Source of the DNA: Tubulanus polymorphus
Lineage: Eukaryota > Nemertea > Palaeonemertea > Tubulaniformes > Tubulanidae
Length of the DNA: 60,000 nt
Assembly: GCF_964204645.1 (NCBI RefSeq)
Contig: NC_134032.1
Location: 15,812,775-15,872,774 of the forward strand
Direction of reading: 5' to 3'
Shown here: positions 24,501 through 32,519 of the stretch, piece after piece
How positions within the stretch are numbered: position 1 is the first letter of the stretch
How the letters are laid out: every line of letters starts with the position of its first letter
Position numbers and translations under genes: made by a program
The notes under the pieces: model-generated
The model's database searches: none
What the model saw: only the letters and a program-made list of their open reading frames with translations
What the model was told of the DNA's origin: nothing

Positions 24501-24844
24501 TCGTCGTGGCTCCCCAGGGAGGGGAAGCAAGAGTTGCCCCCGTGGTTGATGAGCCTATTGAAGGTAATCAGGAGGACGGGGCAAGGGTAGATAGGGGGAA
24601 GAGGCCGAGGAGGGATGGTGGTGGGGCTGGGGATGGTGCGGGTCCTGCTCCTCCTGCTCCTCCATCCGTATCTCGGGCGGTCACTCGTTCACTCGCCAAA
24701 AAGCTGGCGAGTGAACGAGTGGCCCGAGAGGTAGAGGTGGTGGCCCGGCATACGGATGGAATGTGGGAGGAGCGGCTGCGATCTGGGACAATTCCGGATT
24801 TGTTGACGGATTTGAAAAATATTCTTTCAGTGAAGGGATATTAG
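2857..24844 (+). CDS. Proline-rich, basic-tailed protein of unknown family (partial, nine visible exons)
   Basis: Not recognised. Exons read from splice signals: 2857-2901, 3088-3126, 3547-3591, 4887-4931, 5075-5116, 19141-19198, 19780-19845, 21276-21502 and 24452-24844 (stop TAG). All phases join: the microexons are phase 0, 19198/19780 and 19845/21276 are phase 1, and 21502/24452 is phase 0. The visible product is about 319 residues. It has five 13-15-residue modules that each start with Asn or Ile and end in a Pro-rich stretch. An acidic helix-like stretch follows (LLAREIDDEEFLDIFLPQ), then a segment with MMECEHRNKIQDFLRTF and a Pro/Ala-rich linker. The last exon begins PPPKKKTKRKRK, a nuclear-localisation-like cluster, and ends in a charged helix-like region (LAKKLASERVAREVEVV). 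The 5' end is outside the window or unseen. Joining the microexons to the distal exons across a 14-kb intron rests on phase and order only. A nuclear role is inferred from the basic cluster. Confidence 0.5.
3660..4060. repeat. MITE-like repeat, 'gtcgactag/aaccgaa' family
   Basis: A palindrome-rich intronic stretch with inverted words (tagtcgac, ggtcggaactaataaccga). The same vocabulary occurs at about 37700-37841 and, in shorter form, near 39025. No coding potential is seen. Boundaries are approximate. Confidence 0.45.
4380..4860. other. Intronic stretch without recognisable feature
   Basis: AT-rich intron between microexons 3547-3591 and 4887-4931. I see short A-runs but no reading frame or repeat of note. 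Confidence 0.4.
5223..6156. repeat. 0.95-kb interspersed repeat, copy 2
   Basis: Second copy of the block at 1-959, differing by scattered substitutions and short indels. It lies in the intron after microexon 5075-5116 and directly abuts the Penelope-like remnant that begins near 6157. No coding content is visible. Confidence 0.85.
6157..6640 (-). mobile_element. Degraded Penelope-like element, GIY-YIG endonuclease region
   Basis: Read on the minus strand, 6374-6432 encodes GVYQIPCNDCNMMYIGETGR. This is the GIY-YIG signature with the CxxC-containing insertion typical of Penelope-like retroelements. Upstream in frame comes LVLTKNKLNSKLIES, like the linker between the reverse transcriptase and the endonuclease. 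Downstream, after a frameshift, is a stretch with NHVFTTNHQFEFQNSKL, resembling the element's C-terminal region. A (TTATGA)-like simple repeat near 6478-6520 has expanded inside it. Frameshifts and stops make it inactive. It abuts the duplicated block ending at 6156. Confidence 0.75.
6640..8030. other. Intronic sequence with MITE-like right edge
   Basis: Large-intron sequence without a supportable gene. The right edge (about 7830-8030) is rich in gcgat/atcgc inverted words and ends in gcgccaggctt, matching in reverse the left end of the repeat at 1239. The short minus-strand open frames between 6957 and 7404 have no recognisable product or splice context. Confidence 0.35.
8030..8880 (-). pseudogene. 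Degraded LINE reverse transcriptase fragment
   Basis: On the minus strand, around 8870-8800, the reading is GVP(stop)RSILGPI, a decayed form of the conserved GVPQGSILGP motif. After a frameshift comes MFADDTNEF, the catalytic FADD motif. Further along are WFCANSLSLNLTK (around 8350) and TKFLGIQIDSSLNWKSH (around 8225-8175). That order is that of a non-LTR retrotransposon reverse transcriptase. Stops, frameshifts and a disrupted centre show it is dead. The family (CR1/L2- or RTE-type) cannot be settled from this much. Confidence 0.75.
8900..10000. other. Intronic sequence, nothing recognised
   Basis: AT-rich sequence of the large intron. I find no splice-bounded exon, RNA gene or clear repeat in it. 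Confidence 0.3.
10002..10344. repeat. 345-bp interspersed repeat, copy 1
   Basis: Nearly identical to 23584-23929 in the same orientation. Both begin near agacagattttcat and end at tttcgtttctt. No long frame or obvious terminal inverted repeats, so the class is unknown. Confidence 0.8.
11503..11666. mobile_element. Short MITE with CTGCGTTCACACT ends
   Basis: Perfect 13-bp terminal inverted repeats (ctgcgttcacact / agtgtgaacgcag) enclose about 140 bp with further inverted words (gcggcttattaag). A diverged partial relative lies around 14400-14515. There is no coding potential. Confidence 0.65.
12484..12590. repeat. (TA)n microsatellite
   Basis: About 100 bp of nearly pure alternating TA with a few interruptions. 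It produces a meaningless Ile-Tyr frame on the minus strand. It can cruciform or slip, and its length here may be unreliable in assembly. Confidence 0.95.
13075..13201. mobile_element. Palindromic MITE with GGAGCCAGTTGCT ends
   Basis: Begins ggagccagttgctgaaaagttggtta and ends in the inverted form (taaccaacttttgagcaac). It directly abuts a GGGGCCGGTTGCA-family element at 13206. A diverged copy stands at about 58937-59100, again directly beside a copy of the second family. Confidence 0.6.
13206..13345. mobile_element. GGGGCCGGTTGCA-family MITE
   Basis: Copy of the family described at 355-494, in the opposite orientation to that copy (starts ggggccggttgcacagtc and ends gactatgcaactagcccc). It keeps the palindromic ends and has no coding capacity. 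Confidence 0.7.
13620..14110 (-). pseudogene. Degraded LINE C-terminal fragment
   Basis: The minus strand carries, across frameshifts, the words KFRTSNHKLPVES and then CNCDLDEIGDEFHCIFMCKKY. This is the C-terminal zinc-knuckle-like region (CxL..IGDE.H..F.C) of many invertebrate non-LTR retrotransposons. Frames break at least twice. It may be the same family as the reverse transcriptase remnant at 8030-8880, but the two fragments do not overlap. Confidence 0.65.
14520..19140. other. Remainder of the large intron
   Basis: About 4.6 kb with no supportable exon. Contents seen: a foldback at 15342-15418, C-runs near 17703 and 18627, and a short block at 16381-16416 that recurs at about 25166-25200 (gactacatcacttggtgtg). 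The open frames in this stretch have no splice context or recognisable product. Confidence 0.35.
15342..15418. repeat. Foldback element (actggtattaac..ataccagt)
   Basis: A palindrome of about 77 bp: actggtattaactttaaccc on the left, gggttaaagatgataccagt on the right, with a small inner loop. Similar palindromes with ttaactttaaccc vocabulary occur near 50825-50910 and in introns of the CUB gene. Confidence 0.65.
20268..20773. mobile_element. Foldback element with ~200-bp inverted arms
   Basis: The arms at about 20268-20469 and 20575-20773 are inverted copies; for example ctactgtctgttacacatgct on the left is answered by gagcatgtgtgacagacagtag on the right, and agcatacgctcgcg by cgcgagcgtatgct. 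The spacer is about 105 bp. No coding capacity. It sits in the intron between exons 19780-19845 and 21276-21502. Confidence 0.8.
21707..21996. mobile_element. piggyBac-type MITE (TTAA, CCCTTTCAGTGC ends)
   Basis: About 290 bp bounded by TTAA at both ends. Terminal inverted repeats are ccctttcagtgc / gcactgaaaggg, and internal inverted words are caccgcactgcg. TTAA target sites with CCCTTT-type ends are the hallmark of piggyBac-like elements. There is no transposase, so it is non-autonomous. Confidence 0.75.
21993..22478. mobile_element. Second MITE-like element sharing the TTAA of its neighbour
   Basis: Left end aacccattagcactc and right end gagtgctaatgggtt are inverted repeats. The left TTAA (21993-21996) is shared with the element ending there. 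Inside lies a 34-bp tandem repeat (about 22342-22464). The right TTAA is degenerate (ttca). Confidence 0.55.
22342..22464. repeat. 34-bp tandem repeat, four copies
   Basis: The unit begins gggcggatacgggcggcttg and ends gtaataggca. It repeats nearly perfectly and is GC-rich against an AT-rich background. It produces Pro-Tyr-rich false frames on the minus strand. Confidence 0.85.
22726..22791 (-). repeat. tRNA-like repeat (SINE head or tRNA pseudogene)
   Basis: The minus strand reads GTGGTCTAGCGAGG (D-arm/A-box-like) and, about 35 nt later, CCCGGGTTCGCGTC (B-box-like). Acceptor pairing is poor, so it is not called a functional tRNA. Another isolated B-box-like word (ggttcgaatccc) occurs at about 22291-22302 on the plus strand. 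Confidence 0.4.
23584..23929. repeat. 345-bp interspersed repeat, copy 2
   Basis: Second copy of the element at 10002-10344, in the intron before the last exon of the proline-rich gene. The two copies differ by only scattered changes, suggesting fairly recent movement. Confidence 0.8.
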
Positions 24845-24896
24845 GTGCCTTGAACGCATGAGACGTTCATGTGCACCTAATATGCCTTCACTGAAA
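24452..24896 (+). other. Two hairpins in the last exon and across the stop codon
   Basis: Hairpin 1 has arms cactcgttcactcgcc (24682-24697) and ggcgagtgaacgagtg (24706-24721), with an 8-nt loop. It is extended by ctcgggc/gcccgag (24672-24678 with 24722-24728) beyond a 3-nt bulge, and is entirely coding. Hairpin 2 has arms 24825-24848 and 24873-24896, 24 nt with one mismatch. It contains the last codons and the TAG stop in its left arm. An inner tgaacg/cgttca pair closes its loop. Confidence 0.8.
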
Positions 24897-25360
24897 AAAA
24901 AAAATCAATTATAACATATACCCAAATGAATAACACACAACAGTTTCCTTTTTTAGCTCTCGAGTAGTGAGAGAGCTTTTACTATCGCGTTGTGTATAGT
25001 AACCGCGAACGGATGATTGACTCAACGAAAGATCGATAAATAAGGTCAAATATGCTGCAAAAATAGATCCAGCAACTATGACGTTATATTTGTGGGATGA
25101 TGATAGAATATGAGATTTTATACGAGATTTTATCGATATCATACAGCGTGAATCAACGCGCGGACGACTACATCACTTGGTGTGAACGGGCACTTTGCAC
25201 AGTAGCGGTCTTAAATGAATCGACCGCAGCCGCATCGTATGAAGTCGGCATTCTGGACTCTGTTCCAGATATACAGTCTACAGTTTTTAATCCAGATATT
25301 TTCATCGGTGAATCGGCATTTTATCTCTGATCCACAGTCGTTTTGGTATAATTATATGCT

Positions 25361-26030
25361 GGACACAGTTCCACAGTTGTGTGGATTAAATCCGATTCTG
25401 CATCCAATTCCACAGTTGTGTGGATTTGATTTAGCACTGGGTTTAGGTAGATGCTGAACCCAGTTCCACAGTTCGGTGCGTTTAATTACACCTGGACTCA
25501 GATCCACAGTTCGGTGCGTTTAATTACACCTGGAATCAGTTCCACAGTTCGGTGCGTTTAATTATACCTGGACTCAGATCCACAGTTCGGTGCGTTTAAT
25601 TATACCTGGACTCAGATCCACAGTTCGGTGCGTTTAATTACACCTGGACTCAGTTCCACAGTTCGGTGCGTTTAATTATACCTGGACTCAGTTCCACAGT
25701 TCGATGCATTTAATTACACCTGGACTCAGTTCCACAGTTCGATGCGTTTAATTACACCTGGACTCAGTTCCACAGTTCGGTGCGTTTAATTACACCTGGA
25801 CTCAGTTCCACAGTTCGATGCGTTTAATTATACCTGGACTCAGATCCACAGTTCGGTGCGTTTAATTACACCTGGACTCAGTTCCACAGTTCGGTGCGTT
25901 TAATTATACCTGGACTCAGTTCCACAGTTGTGTGGATTAAATCCGACTCTGCATCCAGTTCCACAGTTGTGTGGATTTGATTTAGCACTGGGTTTAGTTA
26001 GATGCTGAACCCAGTTCCACAGTTGTGGAT
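25361..26030. repeat. 38-bp satellite array with flanking direct repeats
   Basis: About twelve copies of a 38-bp unit (ccacagttcggtgcgtttaa then ttacacctggactcagat) fill 25465-25925. On each side stands a related block of about 110 bp in direct orientation (25361-25470 and 25918-26027) built from ccacagttgtgtggatt words. The outer blocks look like an older form of the unit. Confidence 0.9.
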
Positions 26031-26304
26031 TTAATTGGGTAATTTCAGAACAGTCAACATTTTAAGCACATTAAAAGTTTTTATTTATAGAATTTGACAG
26101 AACTATGAGAACCACATAGGTACACCTATTTTCTGTCTCGATCGATATGTTATCTACTTGAATGGACTTATCCATACCATAAGCTGGTGAGCCCTCGTGA
26201 CCTTGGGTGACCACCTGTTGTAAGTGGAACCAAAGCTCAAGCAGGTTTAGGGAAGGTTCGGTTTTAGTCGGGAATAAGTTCCACAGTTGCGTGGGTTTAA
26301 ATAA

Positions 26305-26665
26305 TTGTATATAGTTCGAATTGTATATAGTTTTAACTGTACATAGTTTTAACTGTACATAGTTTTAACTGTATATAGTTTCAACTGTACATAGTTTTAA
26401 CTGTATATAGTTTTAATTCTATATAGTTTTAACTGTATATAGTTTTAATTCTATGTATATCGTTTTAACTGTACATAGTTTTAATTCTATGTATATCGTT
26501 TTAATTGTATATAGTTTTAATTGTACATAGTTTCAACTGTATATAGTTTTAACTGTACATAGTTTTAATTGTACATAGTTTCAACTGTATATAGTTTTAA
26601 CTGTACATAGTTTTAACTGTACATAGTTTTAATTGTACATAGTATAGTTTAGTTGTATATAGTTT
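26305..26665. repeat. 17-bp satellite array
   Basis: About twenty copies of a 17-bp unit (tgtacatagttttaact, with tgtatatag and cgttttaact variants). Short remnants of the same unit reappear at about 27019-27070 and 27429-27480, between the following 405-bp repeats. Confidence 0.9.
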
Positions 26666-26738
26666 GGACCAGTTCCACAGGTGAATATTTAATGGTTGTT
26701 TGGGTTTGATTAGACTCTTGACCCACAGGTGTGTCGAT

Positions 26739-27779
26739 TTAACTCTTTAAAGCCCAAAGCACCTTTTTGACTCAACGTCCAGTATGAAGGTGGCCGGGAA
26801 TTGGGCCTGTTTCCTTCCCTTTATGTTTCCCGCCCAGCATACTGGGCGTTGGCTCCTAAAGGTGCTCGCTCTGGGAGCTTATCAAAGGCAGGTGATGGGA
26901 AAGGTGCCATCACACACTCACCTTTGATAAGTTTCCTAGAGTGTCTGGTCTTTAAAGGGTTAATTCGACTTTGATTTTTCCCTTCAAGTTGTCCTGGGGA
27001 TGACTGCGCTCATTGTAAACTGTACATAGTCTTAGATGTACATAGTTTTAGTTGTATAAAGTTTCAACTCTTAGATCAGTTCCACAGGTTAATTTGTCCT
27101 GGGTATGACGTTAAACTGCCCTCATTTTAATGGTTCAGGTGCGTCGATTTAACTCTTTTCAGCCCAAAGCACCTTTTTGACTCAACGTCCAGTATGAAGG
27201 TGGCCGGGAATTGGGCCTGTTTCCTTCCCGTTTATGTTTCCCGCCCAGCATACTGGGCGTTGGCTCCTAAAGGTGCTCGCTCTGGGAGCTTATCAAAGGC
27301 AGGTGATGGGAAAGGTGCCATCACACACTCACCTTTGATAAGTTTCCTAGAGTGTCTGGTCTTTAAAGGGTTACTTGGACTTTGACTTTTCCTTTCAAGT
27401 TGTCCTGGGGATGACTGCGCTCATTGTAAACTGTACATAGTCTTAGATGTACATAGTTTTACTTGTATAAAGTTTCAACTCTTAGACCAGTTCCACAGGT
27501 GAATTTGTCCTGGGTATGACGTTAAACTGCCCTCATTTTAAAGGCGTGTCGATTTAACTCTTTAAAGCCCAAAGCACCTTTTTGACTCAACGTCCAGTAT
27601 GAAGGTGGTCGGGAATTGGGCCTGTTTCCTTCCCGTTTCTGTTTCCCGCCCAGCATACTGGGCGTTGGCTCCTAAAGGTGCTCGCTCTGGGAGCTTATCA
27701 AAGGCAGGTGATGGGAAAGGTGCCATCACACACTCACCTTTGATAAGTTTCCTAGAGTGTCTGGTCTTTAAAGGGTTAA
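26739..27779. repeat. Three tandem ~405-bp units, each holding a 225-bp TTAA element
   Basis: Spacing between copies is 410 and 405 bp. Each unit contains an element at 26739-26963, 27149-27373 or 27554-27779 that begins ttaactcttt and ends ctttaaagggtta. This resembles the ends of the piggyBac-type MITE at 21707. Inner inverted pairs are cttatcaaaggcaggtgatgg with ccatcacacactcacctttg. The frame of about 60 codons conserved in copies 2 and 3 follows from their near identity and has no recognised product. Confidence 0.8.
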
Positions 27780-28149
27780 TTCGACTTCGCTTTTAAAAGT
27801 TGTCCTGGGTATGACTTTAAACTGCCCTCATTTTAAATTGCGTACATCACCACGTAGTCATCGTCCAGCTTGACTCATCGTCCACTACTGGGCGTTGGCT
27901 CAATATTTATGTTGTTGTGTTATTCAATGTGGTATATGTTATTTTTGATTTTTATTTTTTCTAAAATCCGGAATTGTACCAGTTCAACGCCGGGGGGATG
28001 GTGGTGGGGTTGGGGTTAGTTTAGGGTTCCTCCTTGATTGCTTTCTTTAGCTTATTAACCGCGCTGGTGACATTTGCTTCCTTGCCGGTGTACCCCCGGG
28101 TTGGTATATTTTTTTACAATAGAGGCTATGCATGTTTTGAATATGGAAA

Positions 28150-28812
28150 ATTTAAAAAAATATATAAAAATGTTAAAAAATCTCATCTCATTTCATCCAA
28201 TTTATTTGCGGGTGCGATTCCTATCGCACCCATTCATGTCATTCATCCAAAAAAAATTAAAAACTAAAAACAAAAAAAAAGTTAAAAAATTTAAAAAATC
28301 TCATCTCATTTCATCCAATTGATTTATTTGCGGGTGCGATTCCTATCGCACCCATTCATGTCATTCATCAAAAAAATCTAAAAAATCAAAAATGAAAAAA
28401 AAATTATAAAATCTTAAAAAATCTCATCTCATTTCATCCAATTTATTTGCGGGTGCGATTCCTATCGCACCCATTCATGTCATTCATCCAAAAAAAATTA
28501 AAAACTAAAAACAAAAAAAAGTTAAAAAATTTAAAAAATCTCATCTCATTTCATCCAATTGATTTATTTGCGGGTGCGATTCCTATCGCACCCATTCATG
28601 TCATTCATCAAAAAAATCTAAAAAATCAAAAATGAAAAAAAAATTATAAAATCTTAAAAAATCTCATCTCATTTCATCCAATTTATTTGCGGGTGCGATT
28701 CCTATCGCACCCATTCATGTCATTCATCAAAAAAATCTAAAAAATCAAAAATGAAAAAAATTATAAAATCTTTAAAAATCTCATTTCATCCAATTTATTT
28801 ATTTGCGGGTGC
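28150..28812. repeat. ~119-bp tandem repeat with a perfect hairpin in the unit
   Basis: Six head-to-tail copies. Each full copy carries gggtgcgat-tcct-atcgcaccc (9-bp perfect stem, 4-nt loop), then cattcatgtcattcat and an A-rich stretch. The last copy is cut in the middle of the hairpin and runs straight into the 28-bp array. Confidence 0.9.
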
Positions 28813-28815
28813 GAC

Positions 28816-29342
28816 TGAAACATTGAGGTATTGAATCTTGAACTGAAACATCGAGGTATTGAATCTCGAACTGAAATATCGAGGTATTGAATCTCGAACT
28901 GAAACATCGAGGTATTGAATCTCGAACTGAAACATCGAGGTATTGAATCTCGAACTGAAATATCGAGGTATTGAATCTCGAACTGAAACATCGAGGTATT
29001 GAATCTCGAACTGAAACATCGAGGTATTGAATCTCGAACTGAAACATCGAGGTATTGAATCTCGAACTGAAACATCGAGGTATTGAATCTCGAACTGAAA
29101 CATCGAGGTATTGAATCTCGAACTGAAACATCGAGGTATTGAATCTCGAACTGAAACATCGAGGTATTGAATCTCGAACTGAAACATCGAGGTATTGAAT
29201 CTCGAACTGAAACATCGAGGTATTGAATCTCGAACTGAAATATCGAGGTATTGAATCTCGAACTGAAACATCGAGGTATTGAATCTCGAACTGAATCATC
29301 GAGGTATTGAATCTCGAACTAAAACATCGAGGTATTGAATCT
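28816..29342. repeat. 28-bp satellite array A
   Basis: About nineteen copies of gaaacatcgaggtattgaat + ctcgaact. Because 28 is not a multiple of three, all three minus frames stay open, giving false proteins of 130-166 residues. The unit is related to the 28-bp unit at 30906-32140. Confidence 0.95.
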
Positions 29343-29516
29343 AAAAAAAAAGAAAAAAAAAGTTAAAGTTCTCAAACAGTCGTAAGATGCAGTTGGCAAG
29401 ATTATAACGTACTGCAAAATTGAAATATAAAATAATTGATAAATAATGATTTATACAAATTGAACTTTGGTCACATATTGGTCCCCGTTATGTATGTTTT
29501 TGAAGAACTCTACAAC

Positions 29517-30175
29517 AGCTCCTCATCAGAAATCAACAGCTCCTCGTCACACAACAGCTCCTCATCGAAAATCAACAGTTCCTCATCGAAAATCAACAGC
29601 TCCTCATCGGAAATCAACAGCTCTTCGTCACACAATAGCTCCTCGTCACACTACAGCTCCTCATCGGAAATCAACAGTTCCTCATCGAAAATCAACAGCT
29701 CCTCGTCGGAAATCAACAGCTCTTCGTCACACAACAGCTCCTCGTCACACTACAGCTCCTCATCGGAAATCAACAGCTCCTCGTCACACAACAACTCCTC
29801 GTCGGAAATCAACAGCTGCTCATCGGAAATCAACAGCTCTTCGTCACACAACAGCTCCTCGTCACACAACAGCTCCTCATCGGAAATCAACAGCTCTGCA
29901 TCGAAAATCAACAGCTTCTCGTCAGACAACAGCTCCTCTTAGAAAATCAGCAGCAGCTCCTCGTCACTCAACAGCTCCTCGTCACTCAACAGCTCCTCGT
30001 CACTCAACAGCTCCACGTCACACAACAGCTCCTCATCGGAAATCAACAGCTCCTTGTCATACTACAGCTTGTTAAACATCAACAACTCCTTGTCAACAGC
30101 TCCTCACTGTCATCCATCAACAGCTCCTTGTTGAACATCAACAGCTTCTCATCAGATCAAATCAATGCAAATCAG
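29517..30175 (+). repeat. 18/21-bp array that could encode a Ser-rich stretch
   Basis: Built of units aacagctcctcgtcacac (18 bp) and aacagctcctcatcgaaaatc (21 bp). All unit lengths are multiples of three, so frames stay open: one reads NSSSSEI/NSSSSH, another reads Thr-Ala-Pro-His/Arg-rich. There is no signal, domain or acceptable start context. The array runs up to an intron-like segment whose donor follows caaatcag at 30175. I regard it as a transcribed repeat at best. Confidence 0.75.
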
Positions 30176-30358
30176 GTAATTATGCTGTTACTGTATGAAA
30201 TTACTTATTTTACATATTTGTTATAACGATTGAATGAATTTACTTCGACATTGTTATTCATTTGTCATTTTCTTTGTCGTTTCAGTTTTATATTTACGCA
30301 GATCGTCGTGTGTAATCGCAACTATCGAAATACATGTCACATACAACAAAGAATAACC

Positions 30359-30499
30359 ATGTGGCGCAGGCTCGGTTTGGTTTATGCTGCTACGAGACTG
30401 CCAAATATCAACTCTCAAAATGCTGCTACAAAACAGCTTTTAGCTGGTGAAAACCTACACCCCATTGGTGTTAAACGAAATCAATTGTTTCCACCTTGA
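30359..30499 (+). CDS. Possible 46-residue small protein
   Basis: An ATG in good context (ataaccATGtgg) opens a frame ending TGA at 30499. The product starts MWRRLGLVYAATRLPN, an Arg-bearing amphipathic N-terminus that could suit mitochondrial import, and ends GVKRNQLFPP. It lies just after the first of the four repeated intron segments. No homologue is recognised and the frame is short enough to be chance. Confidence 0.2.
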   Translation: MWRRLGLVYAATRLPNINSQNAATKQLLAGENLHPIGVKRNQLFPP

Positions 30500-30905
30500 A
30501 TCAATTGCATATCTATTGGTATATACATCAAATTCCATTCAATTATTCTAGGAATATAACTGTTGCAAGGAAATTTAGGATTCATTATCGTTACCTTGAT
30601 ATAAAGAGATTATTAGTAATTATGAATTTCCAGGGTTTAAAAGCGATTTAAAAATCTTGAAAGAGATTTTTGTGTTAGAAATTGCTCATCCTCTTACAAT
30701 TGATTAGGTGATCTATAATTTGGTAGATACTGCTGTTGGAAAGATGCCAGAAGAAAGTTGATTCATGCACATCTTCACTTCACGTATTTATTGCACAAGG
30801 CGCCGACTTGCACCTGCACTACACCATTCACACTTCACCACTTCTGCATCTTTATCAATTAATTCTGGCATCTGTTTGAAAATTTGAAATTAATTAAACA
30901 TCAGT

Positions 30906-32140
30906 TCTAAATCGAGCTGTTGAATCTGAAACTCAAACATCGATCTGTTGAATCTGAAACTTAACATCGATCTGTTGAATCTGAAACTTAAACATCGATC
31001 TGTTGAATCTGAAACTTAAACATCGATCTGTTGAATCTGAAACTTAAACATCGATCTGTTGAATCTGAAACTTAAACATCGATCTGTTGAATCTGAAACT
31101 TAAACATCGATCTGTTGAATCTGAAACTTAAACATCGATCTGTTGAATCTGAAACTTAAACATCGATCTGTTGAATCTGAAACTTAAACATCGATCTGTT
31201 GAATCTGAAACATAAACATCGATCTGTTGAATCTGAAACTTAAACATCGAGCTGTTGAATCTGAAACTTAAACATCGAGCTGTTGAATCTGAAACTTAAA
31301 CATCGATCTGTTGAATCTGAAACTTAAACATCGAGCTGTTGAATCTGAAACTTAATCATCGAGCTGTTGAATCTGAAACTTAAACATCGATCTGTTGAAT
31401 CTGAAACTCAAACATCGAGCTGTTGAATCTGAAACTTAAACATCGAGCTGTTGAATCTGAAACTTAAACATCGAGCTGTTGAATCTGAAACTTAAACATC
31501 GATCTGTTGAATCTGAAACTTAAACATCGAGCTGTTGAATCTGAAACTTAAACATCGAGCTGTTGAATCTGAAACTTAAACATCGAGCTGTTGAATCTGA
31601 AACTTAAACATCGAGCTGTTGAATCTGAAACTTAAACATCGAGCTGTTGAATCTGAAACTTAATCATCGAGCTGTTGAATCTGAAACTTAAACATCGATC
31701 TGTTGAATCTGAAACTCAAACATCGAGCTGTTGAATCTGAAACTTAAACATCGAGCTGTTGAATCTGAAACTTAAACATCGAGCTGTTGAATCTGAAACT
31801 TAAACATCGATCTGTTGAATCTGAAACTTAAACATCGAGCTGTTGAATCTGAAACTTAAACATCGAGCTGTTGAATCTGAAACTTAAACATCGAGCTGTT
31901 GAATCTGAAACTTAAACATCGAGCTGTTGAATCTGAAACTTAAACATCGAGCTGTTGAATCTGAAACTTAAACATCGAGCTGTTGAATCTGAAACTTAAA
32001 CATCGAGCTGTTGAATCTGAAACTTAAACATCGAGCTGTTGAATCTGAAACTTAAACATCGAGCTGTTGAATCTGAAACTTAAACATCGATCTGTTGAAT
32101 CTGAAACTTAAACATCGATCTGTTGAATCTGAAACTTATC
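30906..32140. repeat. 28-bp satellite array B
   Basis: About 44 copies of acatcgatctgttgaatctg + aaacttaa. Two unit variants (gatctg and gagctg) alternate in blocks, and a stretch of several units is itself duplicated (about 31340-31480 resembles 31650-31800). The unit matches array A at roughly 22 of 28 positions. Confidence 0.95.
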
Positions 32141-32519
32141 TGAAACTCAAAAGTTTATTGGAAGCCATGTATGTTTTTGCTTAACTTGCTGTGTTTATCA
32201 GATTAAGAAGTGTTTTCTGGCATATGTCAGCCACTTCCAGATGAGTTCTCAGGTAGATTGAAATGTTATTGCTTATTGAAAAATCTAGATGTAGATGAGA
32301 TTTTGGGAACCTTGCAACAGTTATTCCACCTGAGGATGATATGATATAAGATGAAATATTTGATCACAAATAAATTATTGGATCATTTAATTGAAGCCAT
32401 ACATATAGGAAAAAAAGTCATTTAACCAAGTGTTTGAAAATCTTGGGAGAAATTTGTCTCGGACTACATTTGGAAAGAACTTAGTCAAAATTTGACTCTC
32501 GCATAAGTTCTTAGTTCGT

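Noticed and set aside
27194-27796. Conserved frames starting MKV.GNWACF in copies of the 405-bp unit
   Set aside because: Conservation equals overall near-identity of the tandem copies; no coding bias visible and the frame overlaps a MITE palindrome. The first copy has lost it.
28761-29299. Three overlapping minus-strand frames of 132-166 residues
   Set aside because: They are the three readings of the 28-bp array; any period not divisible by three and free of stops does this.
28816-32140. CRISPR array (regular 28-bp repeats)
   Set aside because: There are no unique spacers; repeats are head to tail in an animal genome.
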